DNA of 64,000 bases from the NCBI RefSeq assembly GCF_002572525.1, contig NZ_PDBS01000001.1, positions 868,001-932,000 of the forward strand. The letters run 5' to 3'. Position numbers and translations under genes: made by a program. The notes under the pieces were generated by a model. It was not told the DNA's origin. It did not search any database and saw only the letters and a program-made list of their open reading frames with translations. This stretch comes from Natrinema sp. CBA1119 (GTDB lineage Archaea > Halobacteriota > Halobacteria > Halobacteriales > Natrialbaceae). This document shows positions 52,268 to 60,831 of this stretch, one piece after another. How positions within the stretch are numbered: position 1 is the stretch's first letter; the number at the start of each line of letters is the position of its first letter.

Positions 52268-52362
52268 GACCGGTCACCGCCGTCGCGGCCGTCGCCGTCG
52301 GTCGGGGGACGACGCTCGATCGGGGGAGGACGCTCGGACGGGGCGACGAGACGCCGGATCAT
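52264..52362 (-). CDS. 32-codon linker ORF between the TrkA-C genes
   Basis: ATG at 52362 overlaps the stop of the preceding gene (ATGA, 52359-52362). The stop at 52264-52266 overlaps the GTG start of the next (GTGA). The product, MIRRLVAPSERPPPIERRP then Thr-Asp-Gly-rich, is basic, Pro-rich and unlikely to fold. It could simply keep ribosomes moving to the next cistron. In GC-rich DNA an open 32-codon frame is not rare, so coding is uncertain. Confidence 0.35.
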   Translation of the reverse strand: MIRRLVAPSERPPPIERRPPTDGDGRDGGDRS

Positions 52363-53636
52363 CGAGCGATCGCCTCCACGAACGCCTCGGTCGCGTCGTC
52401 CGGTCCCGCGACGAACGCCTCGTCGCCGGTCTCGAGTCGCCGTTCGATGCCGGGACCGAACACCCAGCCGTGGCGACGACCGCCGGTCTCGCTGCCCTGT
52501 CGTCGCACCGCCAGAATCGTCACGTCCGCCGTCGACGGGGTCGCGTCGAAATCGGTCGCTTCGTCGTCGGAACCAGTCGCGCCGACGGTGAACCGTCGGA
52601 TGGCGTACCCCTCGCGTTTGACCAGCGCGAGCGCCTCGAACTCGCGGCTCGTTCCCCGCGACCGCACGACGAGTCGCGGCGACTCGATCTCGAGGATCGG
52701 TTTCACGTCCCGTCGAGCGACGGCGATGGTCACCCGTCCCGGGCCGCCGGCGGTCGCCGCGTTCGGTTTCGGATCGGCTATCGCGGACTCGGCGTCCTCC
52801 CCGCCGTCGGTCGCCACCTCGTCGACGGAGGTATCGAGCGCGGCGTCCGCGGCGCGTTCATCGTCGATCTCGGACCGAGCGCTCAGTACCGTGCCGGTGA
52901 TCGAGCGCTCGCCGGCGCGAACGGTCACCTCGTCGCCTCGAGCGATCCCCGTCGGGACGAGCGTCGCGATCGAGACGGCGCGTTGGCCTGCCGGCACCCG
53001 TCGCGAGAGGCTTCCGGACGGCGGTGCCGCGACGATCGTCGCCCGGCCCCGTTCGTCCATGGCGACGTCGACGTCCGCGAGGTCGTGGTCCGTTCGCAGC
53101 CGTTCCTCGATCCGGGCCTCGAGCTCCGAGAGGGGGAGATCGGCCGGGAGCCGCCACGAGCCGGCTTTGAGGGCCTCTCGGAGGGACGGCGACAGCGGCG
53201 GGTAGCCTTCCATGTCGTGGATCTCGCCGGTGGGGCGGACCGTCACCTGGCCGACCGAGCCGACGAGTTCGACGACGTCGGCGGAGAGCGTCCGCTGCCG
53301 GAGGCGGGTAAAGGAGAGCCGGCGCGGGAGCTCCGCGCCGAGTTTATCGCCCTGGTTGTGCGCGTAGAGCGCGAGCATGAGGACGACCAGCACGGCTATC
53401 AGCAGCCGCGGTGACTGGGCGATGGTCGGTTCGACGAGTCCCAGCAGACCGCCCTGCACGCTGGCGATCGAGAGCGCGAGGACGACGACACCGAACCCGG
53501 GCAGGGTCACACCGGTGAAATAACGCACGAGAAAGCCGAGCGAGCCGGCGACGAACGCGGGGACGATACCGGTCAGGAGACCGAGATAGAGGCCGAGCAG
53601 CACTTCGACCAGCAGATTGCCCGGAATCGATTGCAT
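52359..53636 (-). CDS. Membrane protein with TrkA-C domains (K+ cluster, first)
   Basis: A 425-residue protein. Three hydrophobic segments lie in the first 90 residues (EVLLGLYLGLLTGIVPAFVAG, FGVVVLALSIASVQGG, LLIAVLVVLMLALYAHNQ); the rest is soluble with TrkA-C-like features (GQRAVSIATLVPTGIARGDEV, DVTILAVRRQGSETGG). It is homologous in layout to the second gene, so the pair looks like duplicated and diverged subunits. It is divergent from the K+ channel across 133 bases; the shared region probably carries both promoters. Confidence 0.78.
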   Translation of the reverse strand: MQSIPGNLLVEVLLGLYLGLLTGIVPAFVAGSLGFLVRYFTGVTLPGFGVVVLALSIASVQGGLLGLVEPTIAQSPRLLIAVLVVLMLALYAHNQGDKLGAELPRRLSFTRLRQRTLSADVVELVGSVGQVTVRPTGEIHDMEGYPPLSPSLREALKAGSWRLPADLPLSELEARIEERLRTDHDLADVDVAMDERGRATIVAAPPSGSLSRRVPAGQRAVSIATLVPTGIARGDEVTVRAGERSITGTVLSARSEIDDERAADAALDTSVDEVATDGGEDAESAIADPKPNAATAGGPGRVTIAVARRDVKPILEIESPRLVVRSRGTSREFEALALVKREGYAIRRFTVGATGSDDEATDFDATPSTADVTILAVRRQGSETGGRRHGWVFGPGIERRLETGDEAFVAGPDDATEAFVEAIAR

Positions 53637-53739
53637 TGTGGGGGAGTGGGACGGGATCGTTAAATTTGCACCGACAGGCGCATCCGTATCCGTTTCGGGT
53701 TCGGTACACGGCCCCCTGGCCGGAAGCGAGACGGGGACG

Positions 53740-53747
53740 TTTAACTA
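53740..53747 (+). promoter_or_regulatory. TATA box of the K+ channel gene
   Basis: TTTAACTA, centred 26 bases before the ATG at 53770, compatible with a leaderless transcript. Confidence 0.55.
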
Positions 53748-53769
53748 ACACCACCGCCGACCGGTGTGT

Positions 53770-54957
53770 ATGGTCGACGACCGGTCGCCTCGAGCGTGGC
53801 TCCCGCACAACTGGCGGCGAGTCTTCACGACGCGCGCAGCCATCGTGCTCGTCCTGCTCGTCGCGCTGCTCTCGGTCGCAACCGCAGTCTTCAACATCGG
53901 GACCAACGCCGTGGGCGGCCCGCTCGAGGAGTACGTTCCCGTCGCGGTCCAGAGCGCCGCCGCGTTCACCGGCGCGCTCACGGGGTTCATGATGGTCGGG
54001 AGCGCGCTCGCGCTCCGACGTGGTCTCCGAACCGGCTGGTGGGCGTCGCTGTTACTACTCCCGCTGACCGCCGCCCAGGGGTTGCTCCAGTCGAGTCCGT
54101 ACTCGTTCCCGCTGGTCGTCCTCTCGATCGTTTCGATGCCGATTCTGCTGGTGACCCGCAAGCGGTTCGACAAACCGCTCGCCCTGTCGACGACGCAGAT
54201 CGCGGCCGGCGCATCGCTCGTCGGCGTCCAGCTGTACGGCACCATCGGCGGCTACGCGCTCCGGGAGGAGTTCGACGGCATCAACAGCATCGTCGACGCC
54301 TTCTACTTCACGCTGATCACCTCGAGTACGGTCGGGTACGGAGACGTAACGCCGAACCAGGGCTCGACCGAGGCGATGCTGTTTACCATGTCGGTGCTCC
54401 TCCTGGGAGTCGCCAGCTTCGGTATCGCCATCGGGGCGCTCGTCGGTCCCGTCATCCAGGATCGCATCACCAAGACACTCGGAAAAATGACCGAATCACA
54501 GCTCCAACTGCTCGACGAGCACATCCTCGTGCTCGGCTACGGCGAACTGACGGAACCGATCGTCGACGAACTCGCGGACAGCGGCCGGGAGTTCGTCGTC
54601 GTCACCAGCGACCGGGAGGTCGCGACGCCGCTCACTGACCGAGACATTCCGGTGGTCAACGGCGACCCCAGCGACGAGGAACCGCTCCAGCGTGCGAAGA
54701 TCGACCGCGCAGCCGCGATCCTCGTCGCCACGAACCACGACGCCGAGGACGCGCTGACCGTCCTCACCGCCCGCGAACTCGCCCCGAACACCCGCATCGT
54801 CGCCGCCGCGACCGACCGCGAGAACGTCAAGAAACTCGAGCGCGCCGGCGCGGACGCGGTGATCAGTCCCTCGCAACTCGGCGGCCACCTGCTCGTTCGA
54901 TCGGCGCTGGGAAGCGACGAGAGCGGGTTGATCGATCGGATCCTCGAGCGGGAGTGA
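53770..54957 (+). CDS. Potassium channel with TrkA-N (RCK) domain
   Basis: A 395-residue ion channel subunit. About six hydrophobic segments cover residues 22-235, the last two flanking the selectivity filter TVGYGD at 187-192 (SSTVGYGDVTP). An RCK/TrkA-N domain follows from about 248 (HILVLGYGELTEPIVDEL), with an NAD-binding GxGxxx loop, then VVNGDPSDEEPL and AGADAVISPSQLGGHLLV. The six-TM layout suggests a voltage-gated-like channel, though no Arg-rich S4 is obvious. It gates K+ flux, vital in a salt-in organism. Confidence 0.9.
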   Translation: MVDDRSPRAWLPHNWRRVFTTRAAIVLVLLVALLSVATAVFNIGTNAVGGPLEEYVPVAVQSAAAFTGALTGFMMVGSALALRRGLRTGWWASLLLLPLTAAQGLLQSSPYSFPLVVLSIVSMPILLVTRKRFDKPLALSTTQIAAGASLVGVQLYGTIGGYALREEFDGINSIVDAFYFTLITSSTVGYGDVTPNQGSTEAMLFTMSVLLLGVASFGIAIGALVGPVIQDRITKTLGKMTESQLQLLDEHILVLGYGELTEPIVDELADSGREFVVVTSDREVATPLTDRDIPVVNGDPSDEEPLQRAKIDRAAAILVATNHDAEDALTVLTARELAPNTRIVAAATDRENVKKLERAGADAVISPSQLGGHLLVRSALGSDESGLIDRILERE

Positions 54958-55270
54958 AATCCTTGCAGAGTAAACAAACGGATTCGTTTTGATCCAATCG
55001 CGTAGAACACGTTCAGCACGTCGAAGAGACGTATCACTCCGAACTAATCAACCGACGTGCGGTGGCGCGCGCTGGGCCGCGGCGAACAGATTGTGAGCCG
55101 CGGTCTGAAGCCGTGTGAGGGATGAGTGAGCGCCGTCAGGCGCGATCGAATCGGCTGGGGAGGGCGTGGCGCTTCCCTGTTGCCACGATAGCAGGACGCT
55201 TCGTCTCACCCAATCCCATCAAAATGCACGCAGTTCCAGCAGAAGACGGTATCACAGACGCAAACGTCCG
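54958..55270. other. Convergent gap with structured repeat B
   Basis: A 313-base gap between convergent genes. It holds the structured element 55045-55203. The preceding AACAAACGGATTCG (about 54973-54986) resembles ACAAACGATTTC before copy A. No gene seen. Confidence 0.7.
55045..55203 (+). repeat. Dispersed structured element, copy B
   Basis: The compact form of the element at 40082-40298. H1 is CCGCGGC/GCCGCGG (55077-55083 with 55097-55103); copy A has T-A where this has C-G at the closing pair. H2 is GCGCC/GGCGC (55130-55134 with 55139-55143); copy A has A-T where this has G-C. H3 is CGTGGC/GCCACG (55165-55170 with 55182-55187) with an 11-base loop as in A. Copy B lacks the two extra hairpins of A. 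Identical or near-identical blocks include ATCAACCGACGTGC and TTGCCACGATAGCAG. Confidence 0.7.
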
Positions 55271-56710
55271 CTAGCGGTGGCGTCCGCGGTGGACGATCGC
55301 CACGTCCGCCTCGAGATCACTGAGCTTCCGAAACGTCGGCGGCGAGACGAACCGCGAGGCGGCCGACCGGTCGGTACTCGAGCCGACGAAACAGACGTCG
55401 TACCGGGGCGCGACCCGAGACAGGTAGGACTCGACCGACGCGTTGGCGACGTGGGTCTCGAAGCGGCCCGAGAACGCGTCGACGAGGTCCGCGAGCGTCC
55501 CCTCGGCCGCGCGGCGGCGCGACTCGCGGTCGATACAGGTGCAGACGCTGATCGGTCGGCCGGACCCGGTCACCCGGATCGCGAAGTCCAGCATCGCTCG
55601 AGCGGTGTCACCGGCACCGCGGACCGCGACCAAACTGGTCTCCCACCGCCGTCGCGGGCTCCCGTTCGAGCGGAACGCGATCACGTCGATCTCGCTGTCG
55701 AACAGGCCCGTGAGAAACGATGAGAGGCCCCCACTCTCGCGTTCGGCGTACGGTGCGACGATGAGATCGCAATTCTGCTGGCGGGCGGTCTGCAGGGTAA
55801 GCCCGGCGGACTGCCCGCCGCCGGCCGCGACGACGACCTCGCAGGGGACGTCGTACGCGTCCGCGAGTTCGTCCGCGAACGACTCGAGGCGCTGCCCGGC
55901 GTCGCTGGCCGCGCGTTCGGCCGGGGCCAGTTCCTCGCTCCCGTCGTCCGCGGCGGCCTCGGTACCGGCGGGATCGTCGTGCTGCTCGGCGTCGTCCTCG
56001 TCGACCACGTCGAAGAGGACCACCTTCCCGGCGTCGTGTGCGCCGGCGATCGACGCGGCGAAGCGGGCGACCGTCTCGCCGCCGTCAGCCATCGGAACGA
56101 GGACGTGATCGTCGCCGCCAGTCGTCCCGTAGAGGTACTGCGCGCGCTGCTCGTAGAAGTGACTCCGCCAGAGGACGAACGCGCTCGCGACGAACGAGCT
56201 CGTGACGACGATGCCCAACACGTAGGCGAACTGCGCATTTCCGGTCACGAGCACGAGCAAGGCGGTCGAAAACGCCGTCGGTTCCTCGAGGTCAAGCCCC
56301 CACGTACAGAGCCCGGTAAAGAAGATAGCGAGGGCGGCCCCGACCGCGCTGACACCGCCGCCGGTCAGTCCGGCCGCGGCCGTGAGTTCGAGCGCGAGCC
56401 AGCCACAGAGCGCGCCGACGGTCATGCCACCGACGAACTTCCACGGCGTGGCGTACTTCCCCTCCGGATCGGCGAAGAGCGTGTACGTGCCCGACGCCAG
56501 CGGCGGAAACAGCAGGAACGAGATCTCCGCCGTCATGTTTGTCAGCCACGTCACCGCCGCGATCAACAGCGGGACGAACACCAGGACCGAGAGATGGAGG
56601 AGGTTCCCGGTGTGCTCGAGCCACCGGACGAAGGAATCGAGTTCGCGTCGCTCCAGCCGTCGCAGTCGACTCGCGAGCGCGTGCAGTCGCGCTCGCACCC
56701 CCTCGAGCAT
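55271..56710 (-). CDS. HPP-family membrane protein fused to UspA domains
   Basis: A 479-residue protein. The first 190 residues form an HPP-type membrane domain with five to six helices and the loop ADPEGKYATPWKFVGG (the family motif region). Residues about 200-475 hold two UspA-like domains (VLVPMADGGETVARFAAS and SLVAVRGAGDTARAMLD). HPP proteins are linked to nitrite or other anion transport in plants and bacteria; the halophile substrate is unknown. UspA fusion recalls the APC permease in this window. Confidence 0.85.
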   Translation of the reverse strand: MLEGVRARLHALASRLRRLERRELDSFVRWLEHTGNLLHLSVLVFVPLLIAAVTWLTNMTAEISFLLFPPLASGTYTLFADPEGKYATPWKFVGGMTVGALCGWLALELTAAAGLTGGGVSAVGAALAIFFTGLCTWGLDLEEPTAFSTALLVLVTGNAQFAYVLGIVVTSSFVASAFVLWRSHFYEQRAQYLYGTTGGDDHVLVPMADGGETVARFAASIAGAHDAGKVVLFDVVDEDDAEQHDDPAGTEAAADDGSEELAPAERAASDAGQRLESFADELADAYDVPCEVVVAAGGGQSAGLTLQTARQQNCDLIVAPYAERESGGLSSFLTGLFDSEIDVIAFRSNGSPRRRWETSLVAVRGAGDTARAMLDFAIRVTGSGRPISVCTCIDRESRRRAAEGTLADLVDAFSGRFETHVANASVESYLSRVAPRYDVCFVGSSTDRSAASRFVSPPTFRKLSDLEADVAIVHRGRHR

Positions 56711-56855
56711 AGGAATCCGTTGCTCGCGGATCGACCAAAACTGTTCGGCTTCGCTCGGGAGTTATAGAAGTATAAATTCTTACATCTGTATACGGTAGAT
56801 ACTGACTAGTAATATTGAAACTCTTTTGTACGTAGTATAAATAGACATAATATGT

Positions 56856-57482
56856 GTGAAGAAGTTTCAAGTCGCTGGTTCTGATTTTAGTTCTTCGATT
56901 GCAATTGATTCTAGTAATAGAGGAGATACTACCGTTACTGTTGCAGTTGAGATGCCAGATCGACTAACCGAGATTAAGATGCTTGAAATAGTTTGTGAGT
57001 CCGCACGTCAAAATCAGGTGTCTGATTTTCGTCTGTTCAATCGGAAGGCACGAGATATCGGGATCGACGGAAATGAGGATTTTTTCAGAGATGTAATTAG
57101 TGCAACTCGTGGATACATTGTTGGCTACCAGCATCTCAGCCACGGGAATGAGTCTGCACATGAGATAGAGTCTGTACACTCTGCATTATTACTTGATACT
57201 ATTCTTGAGCCATACGAGGATAATATGGTTATTATTGACGGCGGTAGTCAAAAAGCGAATCCGGTCGTTCATGCTCTATCTGGTCTGCGAGATGCTATTC
57301 CATCAGTAACATATTGTCTCCAGTCTGAACATTACTACCCTCAATGCCTGCTAGCAGATTTAGTTGCGTTCTACCTATCATATAGAGTCGAGACTGGTTC
57401 ATACGATTATACCAACCCATTTTTACAGACACCGTATGCAGAGCATACAGAAGATAGGTGGGGGCCGCATTCTCGTCGATGA
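56856..57482 (+). CDS. AT-rich gene, DUF3800/RNase H-like candidate
   Basis: A 208-residue protein from GTG 56856. The base composition is strikingly AT-rich against the flanks and codons such as AGA, ATA and TTA are common, so it is probably acquired. IAIDSSNRGDTTVTVAVEM (about 15-33), MVIIDGGSQKANPVVHAL (about 124-141) and YYPQCLLADLVAFYLSY (160-176) resemble the three acidic motifs of RNase H-fold DUF3800 proteins, which occur on mobile DNA. The assignment is moderate. TATAAATA at 56836-56843 is close (about 16 bases) to the GTG, so the real start could be different. Confidence 0.5.
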   Translation: MKKFQVAGSDFSSSIAIDSSNRGDTTVTVAVEMPDRLTEIKMLEIVCESARQNQVSDFRLFNRKARDIGIDGNEDFFRDVISATRGYIVGYQHLSHGNESAHEIESVHSALLLDTILEPYEDNMVIIDGGSQKANPVVHALSGLRDAIPSVTYCLQSEHYYPQCLLADLVAFYLSYRVETGSYDYTNPFLQTPYAEHTEDRWGPHSRR

Positions 57483-57688
57483 AACAATCTGCTGGTGAGT
57501 ATCGAACTCTGGAACTAACGGAACTGCGGGGTGAGACACCAAAACAACGCGCCCAATGCTGGTTCCATGGAGGAATGGCCCGCCGAGGAGCTGGGGCTCC
57601 GGCAACAGACTCTATCACACCAATCATAAAGATTGCAGCTAACAACAACTTTGAAAACCTCCAAGCAGAGCTTGAGAGGATTCTATGA
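57479..57688 (+). CDS. AT-rich small partner protein, 69 residues
   Basis: Starts with ATG 57479, overlapping the preceding stop as ATGA, so the two are translationally coupled. The product MKQSAGEYRTLELTELRGET is soluble with one Cys/His-containing segment (AQCWFHGGMARRGAG) and a C-terminal helix (NNNFENLQAELERIL). No family recognised. The coupling suggests it works with the DUF3800-like protein. The longer open frame from 57458 is not needed. Confidence 0.5.
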   Translation: MKQSAGEYRTLELTELRGETPKQRAQCWFHGGMARRGAGAPATDSITPIIKIAANNNFENLQAELERIL

Positions 57689-57777
57689 GGTTGGATTAGA
57701 TAGAAGATGCGGTTCCCGTCCCCACGCCCTTCCGGGTATGGTCGAACAGGCTCATCACGCCGCATCTCGACGCTCAA

Positions 57778-57791
57778 TTGCATATATGCAA
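57778..57791. promoter_or_regulatory. 14-base perfect palindrome
   Basis: TTGCATATATGCAA in the 177-base convergent gap between the AT-rich island and deoC. It contains an AT core that could serve as TATA on either strand. No downstream gene start is near, so its role is uncertain. Confidence 0.3.
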
Positions 57792-57865
57792 CAAGGGGGG
57801 AAAAGCGTTTGGTATACTCTGAGCGTAGCGGTAATATACGACGTTTTCGCCCCCCTCGGTCCCGA

Positions 57866-58543
57866 CTACTCCGGCGCGCCCTCGAGGATCTCGACCCCGC
57901 TCGAGGCCCCGATGCGTTCGGCACCGGCCTCGAGCATCGCCAGCGCATCCTCGTAGCTGCCGACGCCGCCGCTGGCCTTGACGGGGAGACACTCGCTCAT
58001 GAGTTCGACGTCGGGAATCGTGGCACCGGCGCTCACGGCTTCGCCGTTCGCACGTTGCTTCTCCGACGCAACGCTCGCGAAGCCGGTTGAGGTTTTCACC
58101 ATCGCCGCGTCGGCCGCTCGAGCGGCCTCGCAGGCCCGGCGTTTCTCCGCGTCGGAGAGGAGCGCGGTCTCGATGATCACCTTGACCGGGATCGGCACGG
58201 CGGCGACCAGTTCCGCGAGTTCGGCCTCGACGGCCTCGTCGTCGCCGGCCAGCAGGCGACCGACGTTGATGACGACGTCGAGTTCGTCGGCGCCGTCCTT
58301 CCAAGCCGTCACGCCCTCGCGTCGTTTCACGTCGGGCGCTTGTTGGCCGTGCGGGAAGCCGACCACCGTCGCGAGGGTGACGTTCGGCGCGTACTCGGCG
58401 GCCAACTCGACCCCGTAGGGCGGGATACAGGCGTTCATGCCGTGCTCCTGAGCGTCGTCAAGGACGGCTCGAACATCGGCGGGCGTCGTCTCGGGACCGA
58501 GGACGGTGTGGTCGATCAGGGGGGCGAGCTCGCTGCGATCCAT
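57866..58543 (-). CDS. deoC: Deoxyribose-phosphate aldolase
   Basis: Splits 2-deoxyribose-5-phosphate into glyceraldehyde-3-phosphate and acetaldehyde. 225 residues, family length. Schiff-base Lys150 in MVKTSTGF, with D89 in [10 protein letters not shown] and K189 in VKASGGVGS, the classic DERA set. ATG 58543 ([13 protein letters not shown]) is chosen. It is divergent from the ribose-1,5-bisphosphate isomerase gene, and both belong to nucleoside catabolism. Confidence 0.94.
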   Translation of the reverse strand: MDRSELAPLIDHTVLGPETTPADVRAVLDDAQEHGMNACIPPYGVELAAEYAPNVTLATVVGFPHGQQAPDVKRREGVTAWKDGADELDVVINVGRLLAGDDEAVEAELAELVAAVPIPVKVIIETALLSDAEKRRACEAARAADAAMVKTSTGFASVASEKQRANGEAVSAGATIPDVELMSECLPVKASGGVGSYEDALAMLEAGAERIGASSGVEILEGAPE

Positions 58544-58669
58544 AGGTGGGTCGACTCGTCGGACCGACAAAAAGGCGTCCGGTTACGCGGTCGACCGCCG
58601 TCCGGAGCATCGCCTCACTGTCCCGCGGCCGACAGTATCCTTTTCAGCTGCCACATGCAACTGACTCGC

Positions 58670-59653
58670 ATGGCCGACACAGACCCCGTCACCGCTCCGG
58701 CCGTCGAATCCACCGCCGACGACATCGCCGCGATGGAGATCCGCGGCGCGGCGACCATCGCCGACGCGGCCGCCGCGGCGCTGGCGACGCAGGCCGAACG
58801 CTCCGGGGCCGAGAACCCTGCGGAATTCCGGAGACAGCTCCGGACCGCCGCGCGGACGCTCTACGAGACGCGGCCGACGGCGGTCAGCCTCCCGAACGCC
58901 CTCCGGTACGTGCTTCGGGGAATGGACGGCGACACCGTCGCCGACCTCCGAGAATCGACGATTACCTGCGCCGAGGCCTTCCAGCGCGACCTCGCGCAGG
59001 CACAGGATCGACTCGGTGAGATCGGTGCGAACCGGCTGCGTGACGGCGACGTCGTCATGACCCACTGCCACTCGACGGACGCCCTCTCGTGTCTCGAGGC
59101 CGCGCTCGAGGACGGGACGGAGCTCGAGGCGATCGTCAAGGAAACGCGACCGAGAAAACAGGGCCACATCACCGCGCGACAGCTGCGCGAGTGGGGCGTG
59201 CCGGTGACGCTGATCGCGGACAACGCGGCTCGCCGGTACCTCGATCGGGCGGATCACGTGCTCGTCGGGGCCGACAGCATCGCGGCGGACGGCAGCGTGA
59301 TCAACAAGATCGGAACGAGCGGCCTGGCGGTCAACGCCCGCGATCGGGGCGTGCCGGTGGTGGTCGCGGCCCAGACGATCAAGCTCCATCCGGACACGAT
59401 GACGGGTCACACCGTCGAGATCGAAATGCGAGACGAAACGGAGGTCCTGTCGGACGAGGAACGGGCGGCGATCACCGGCACGGACGCGAGCGACGAGGCC
59501 GGGCTGACCGTCGAGAACCCCGCGTTCGACGTCACACCACCGCGGTACGTCGACGCTATCGTCACCGAACGCGGCCAGTTCCCGCCGGAGAGCATCGTGA
59601 CGCTCATGCGGGAACTGTTCGGCGAACCGACCGACGACCCGTGGGACGCCTGA
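58670..59653 (+). CDS. Ribose 1,5-bisphosphate isomerase
   Basis: An eIF2B-like isomerase of the archaeal pentose bisphosphate pathway, converting ribose-1,5-bisphosphate to ribulose-1,5-bisphosphate for type III RuBisCO. 327 residues from ATG 58670 (an in-frame ATG at 58655 is an alternative). C133 in THCHSTD and D202 in GADSIAADGSV occupy the positions I recall as catalytic in the Thermococcus enzyme, and INKIGTSGLAV is the shared motif. It links nucleotide degradation to central metabolism together with deoC and udp. Confidence 0.87.
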   Translation: MADTDPVTAPAVESTADDIAAMEIRGAATIADAAAAALATQAERSGAENPAEFRRQLRTAARTLYETRPTAVSLPNALRYVLRGMDGDTVADLRESTITCAEAFQRDLAQAQDRLGEIGANRLRDGDVVMTHCHSTDALSCLEAALEDGTELEAIVKETRPRKQGHITARQLREWGVPVTLIADNAARRYLDRADHVLVGADSIAADGSVINKIGTSGLAVNARDRGVPVVVAAQTIKLHPDTMTGHTVEIEMRDETEVLSDEERAAITGTDASDEAGLTVENPAFDVTPPRYVDAIVTERGQFPPESIVTLMRELFGEPTDDPWDA

Positions 59654-59873
59654 GAGGGACACCTGTCAGTCAGTTCCGGTGAACCCACGACTCACATTCG
59701 AACGTGCCGGGAGACAGGGACAACAGATCGTATACCGCGTTCGGCGACGCGCCAAACCCGTGCTATCAGCCAAATTACCGGCGGTGATGGCCGTTCATGA
59801 TCGTGCGAAAGCCACAGTATATCTCCGTCACTACTATTCGACAATCGGAAAGTGTTAGTCACTGGTGTGAGCT

Positions 59874-60719
59874 ATGCCCACTATGGTATTACCCGAGGGG
59901 TTCGTCGTCCCGCCGTGGTACCTCCTGGTCCCGGTCATCGTTTTCCTCGGTAGTGTCCTCGCGCTGTTGTGGGCGCTCGAGCCGCCGGTGACCGATCGGA
60001 CGGTTCTGGCGTTCGCGCCGTGGATGATGTTCGGCGCGAGTCTACACGTCCTCTACAAGATAAACGCGTTCCAGATCAACGCGTTCCCGGCGAGTATCGA
60101 GTCCCTGTTCAGCGCCCCGATAGTCTACGCGGTAACGGCGATCATCGCGGGGATCGTCTGGATCATCGCGATCTTTCTCCACGTCGGCGGTCTCCAGCCG
60201 ACGATCTCGCGGTTTGTCGGGATCGCCGGAACAGCGTTTTTCACCGTCTTCGCGATGTTCGCGGTCCTTCGGAGCATCGAGGCGGGGGTCTTCGAACCGT
60301 TCTGGCCCGTCATCGCCGTCGTCGTCGCCGGTATCGTCACCGCCATCGCCTGGATCGCGCTGAGCCTCTGGTTTACCGACGTCGCGACGACCACGAGCAC
60401 GACGGGCGCGCTCGTCGTCTTCGGACACACGCTCGACGGCGTCACGACCGCGATCGGCTACGACGTCCTCGGGGCTGCCGAGAGCGTACCGCTCTCGCTG
60501 GTGCTCCTCGAGGCCGGGGAGGCGCTACCGACTGCCGAGTACATCGGTTCAGGCTGGCTGTTCGTCCTCGTGAAAGTCTCGCTCGCGATGGTCATCCTCG
60601 GGTTGTTCCGGGAGTACGTCGAGGAGGCACCGCGACAGGCCCGCACACTGCTCGCGCTGGTCGCCGCAGTCGGGCTCGGCCCGGCGACCCACAACACGCT
60701 GCTGTTCATGGTCTCCTGA
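59874..60719 (+). CDS. DUF63 family membrane protein
   Basis: A 281-residue protein with seven to eight TM helices and little soluble sequence. The archaeal DUF63 family is recognised from PEGFVVPPWYLLVPV at the start, the FGHTLDGVTTAIGYD motif near 183-197 and the C-terminal GLGPATHNTLLF. Function unknown. ATG 59874 or 59883 are equally possible starts. Small AT-rich stretches upstream (ACTATTCGACAATC, about 59832) could hold the promoter. Confidence 0.85.
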   Translation: MPTMVLPEGFVVPPWYLLVPVIVFLGSVLALLWALEPPVTDRTVLAFAPWMMFGASLHVLYKINAFQINAFPASIESLFSAPIVYAVTAIIAGIVWIIAIFLHVGGLQPTISRFVGIAGTAFFTVFAMFAVLRSIEAGVFEPFWPVIAVVVAGIVTAIAWIALSLWFTDVATTTSTTGALVVFGHTLDGVTTAIGYDVLGAAESVPLSLVLLEAGEALPTAEYIGSGWLFVLVKVSLAMVILGLFREYVEEAPRQARTLLALVAAVGLGPATHNTLLFMVS

Positions 60720-60831
60720 TCGCTCGAGGAGCTGATCATCGACTCCTCAGATCGATAGTTCGCGGCGGTGCACCCCGCCGCCGCGCTCACCTAGGTTTTT
60801 GCCGGCGGACACCGTCTTCTCGCTCCATCGA

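Noticed and set aside
57458-57688. Longer start for the small AT-rich partner gene
   Set aside because: The ATG at 57479 overlaps the preceding stop as ATGA, the usual coupling signal; the upstream start would overlap the first gene by 25 bases.
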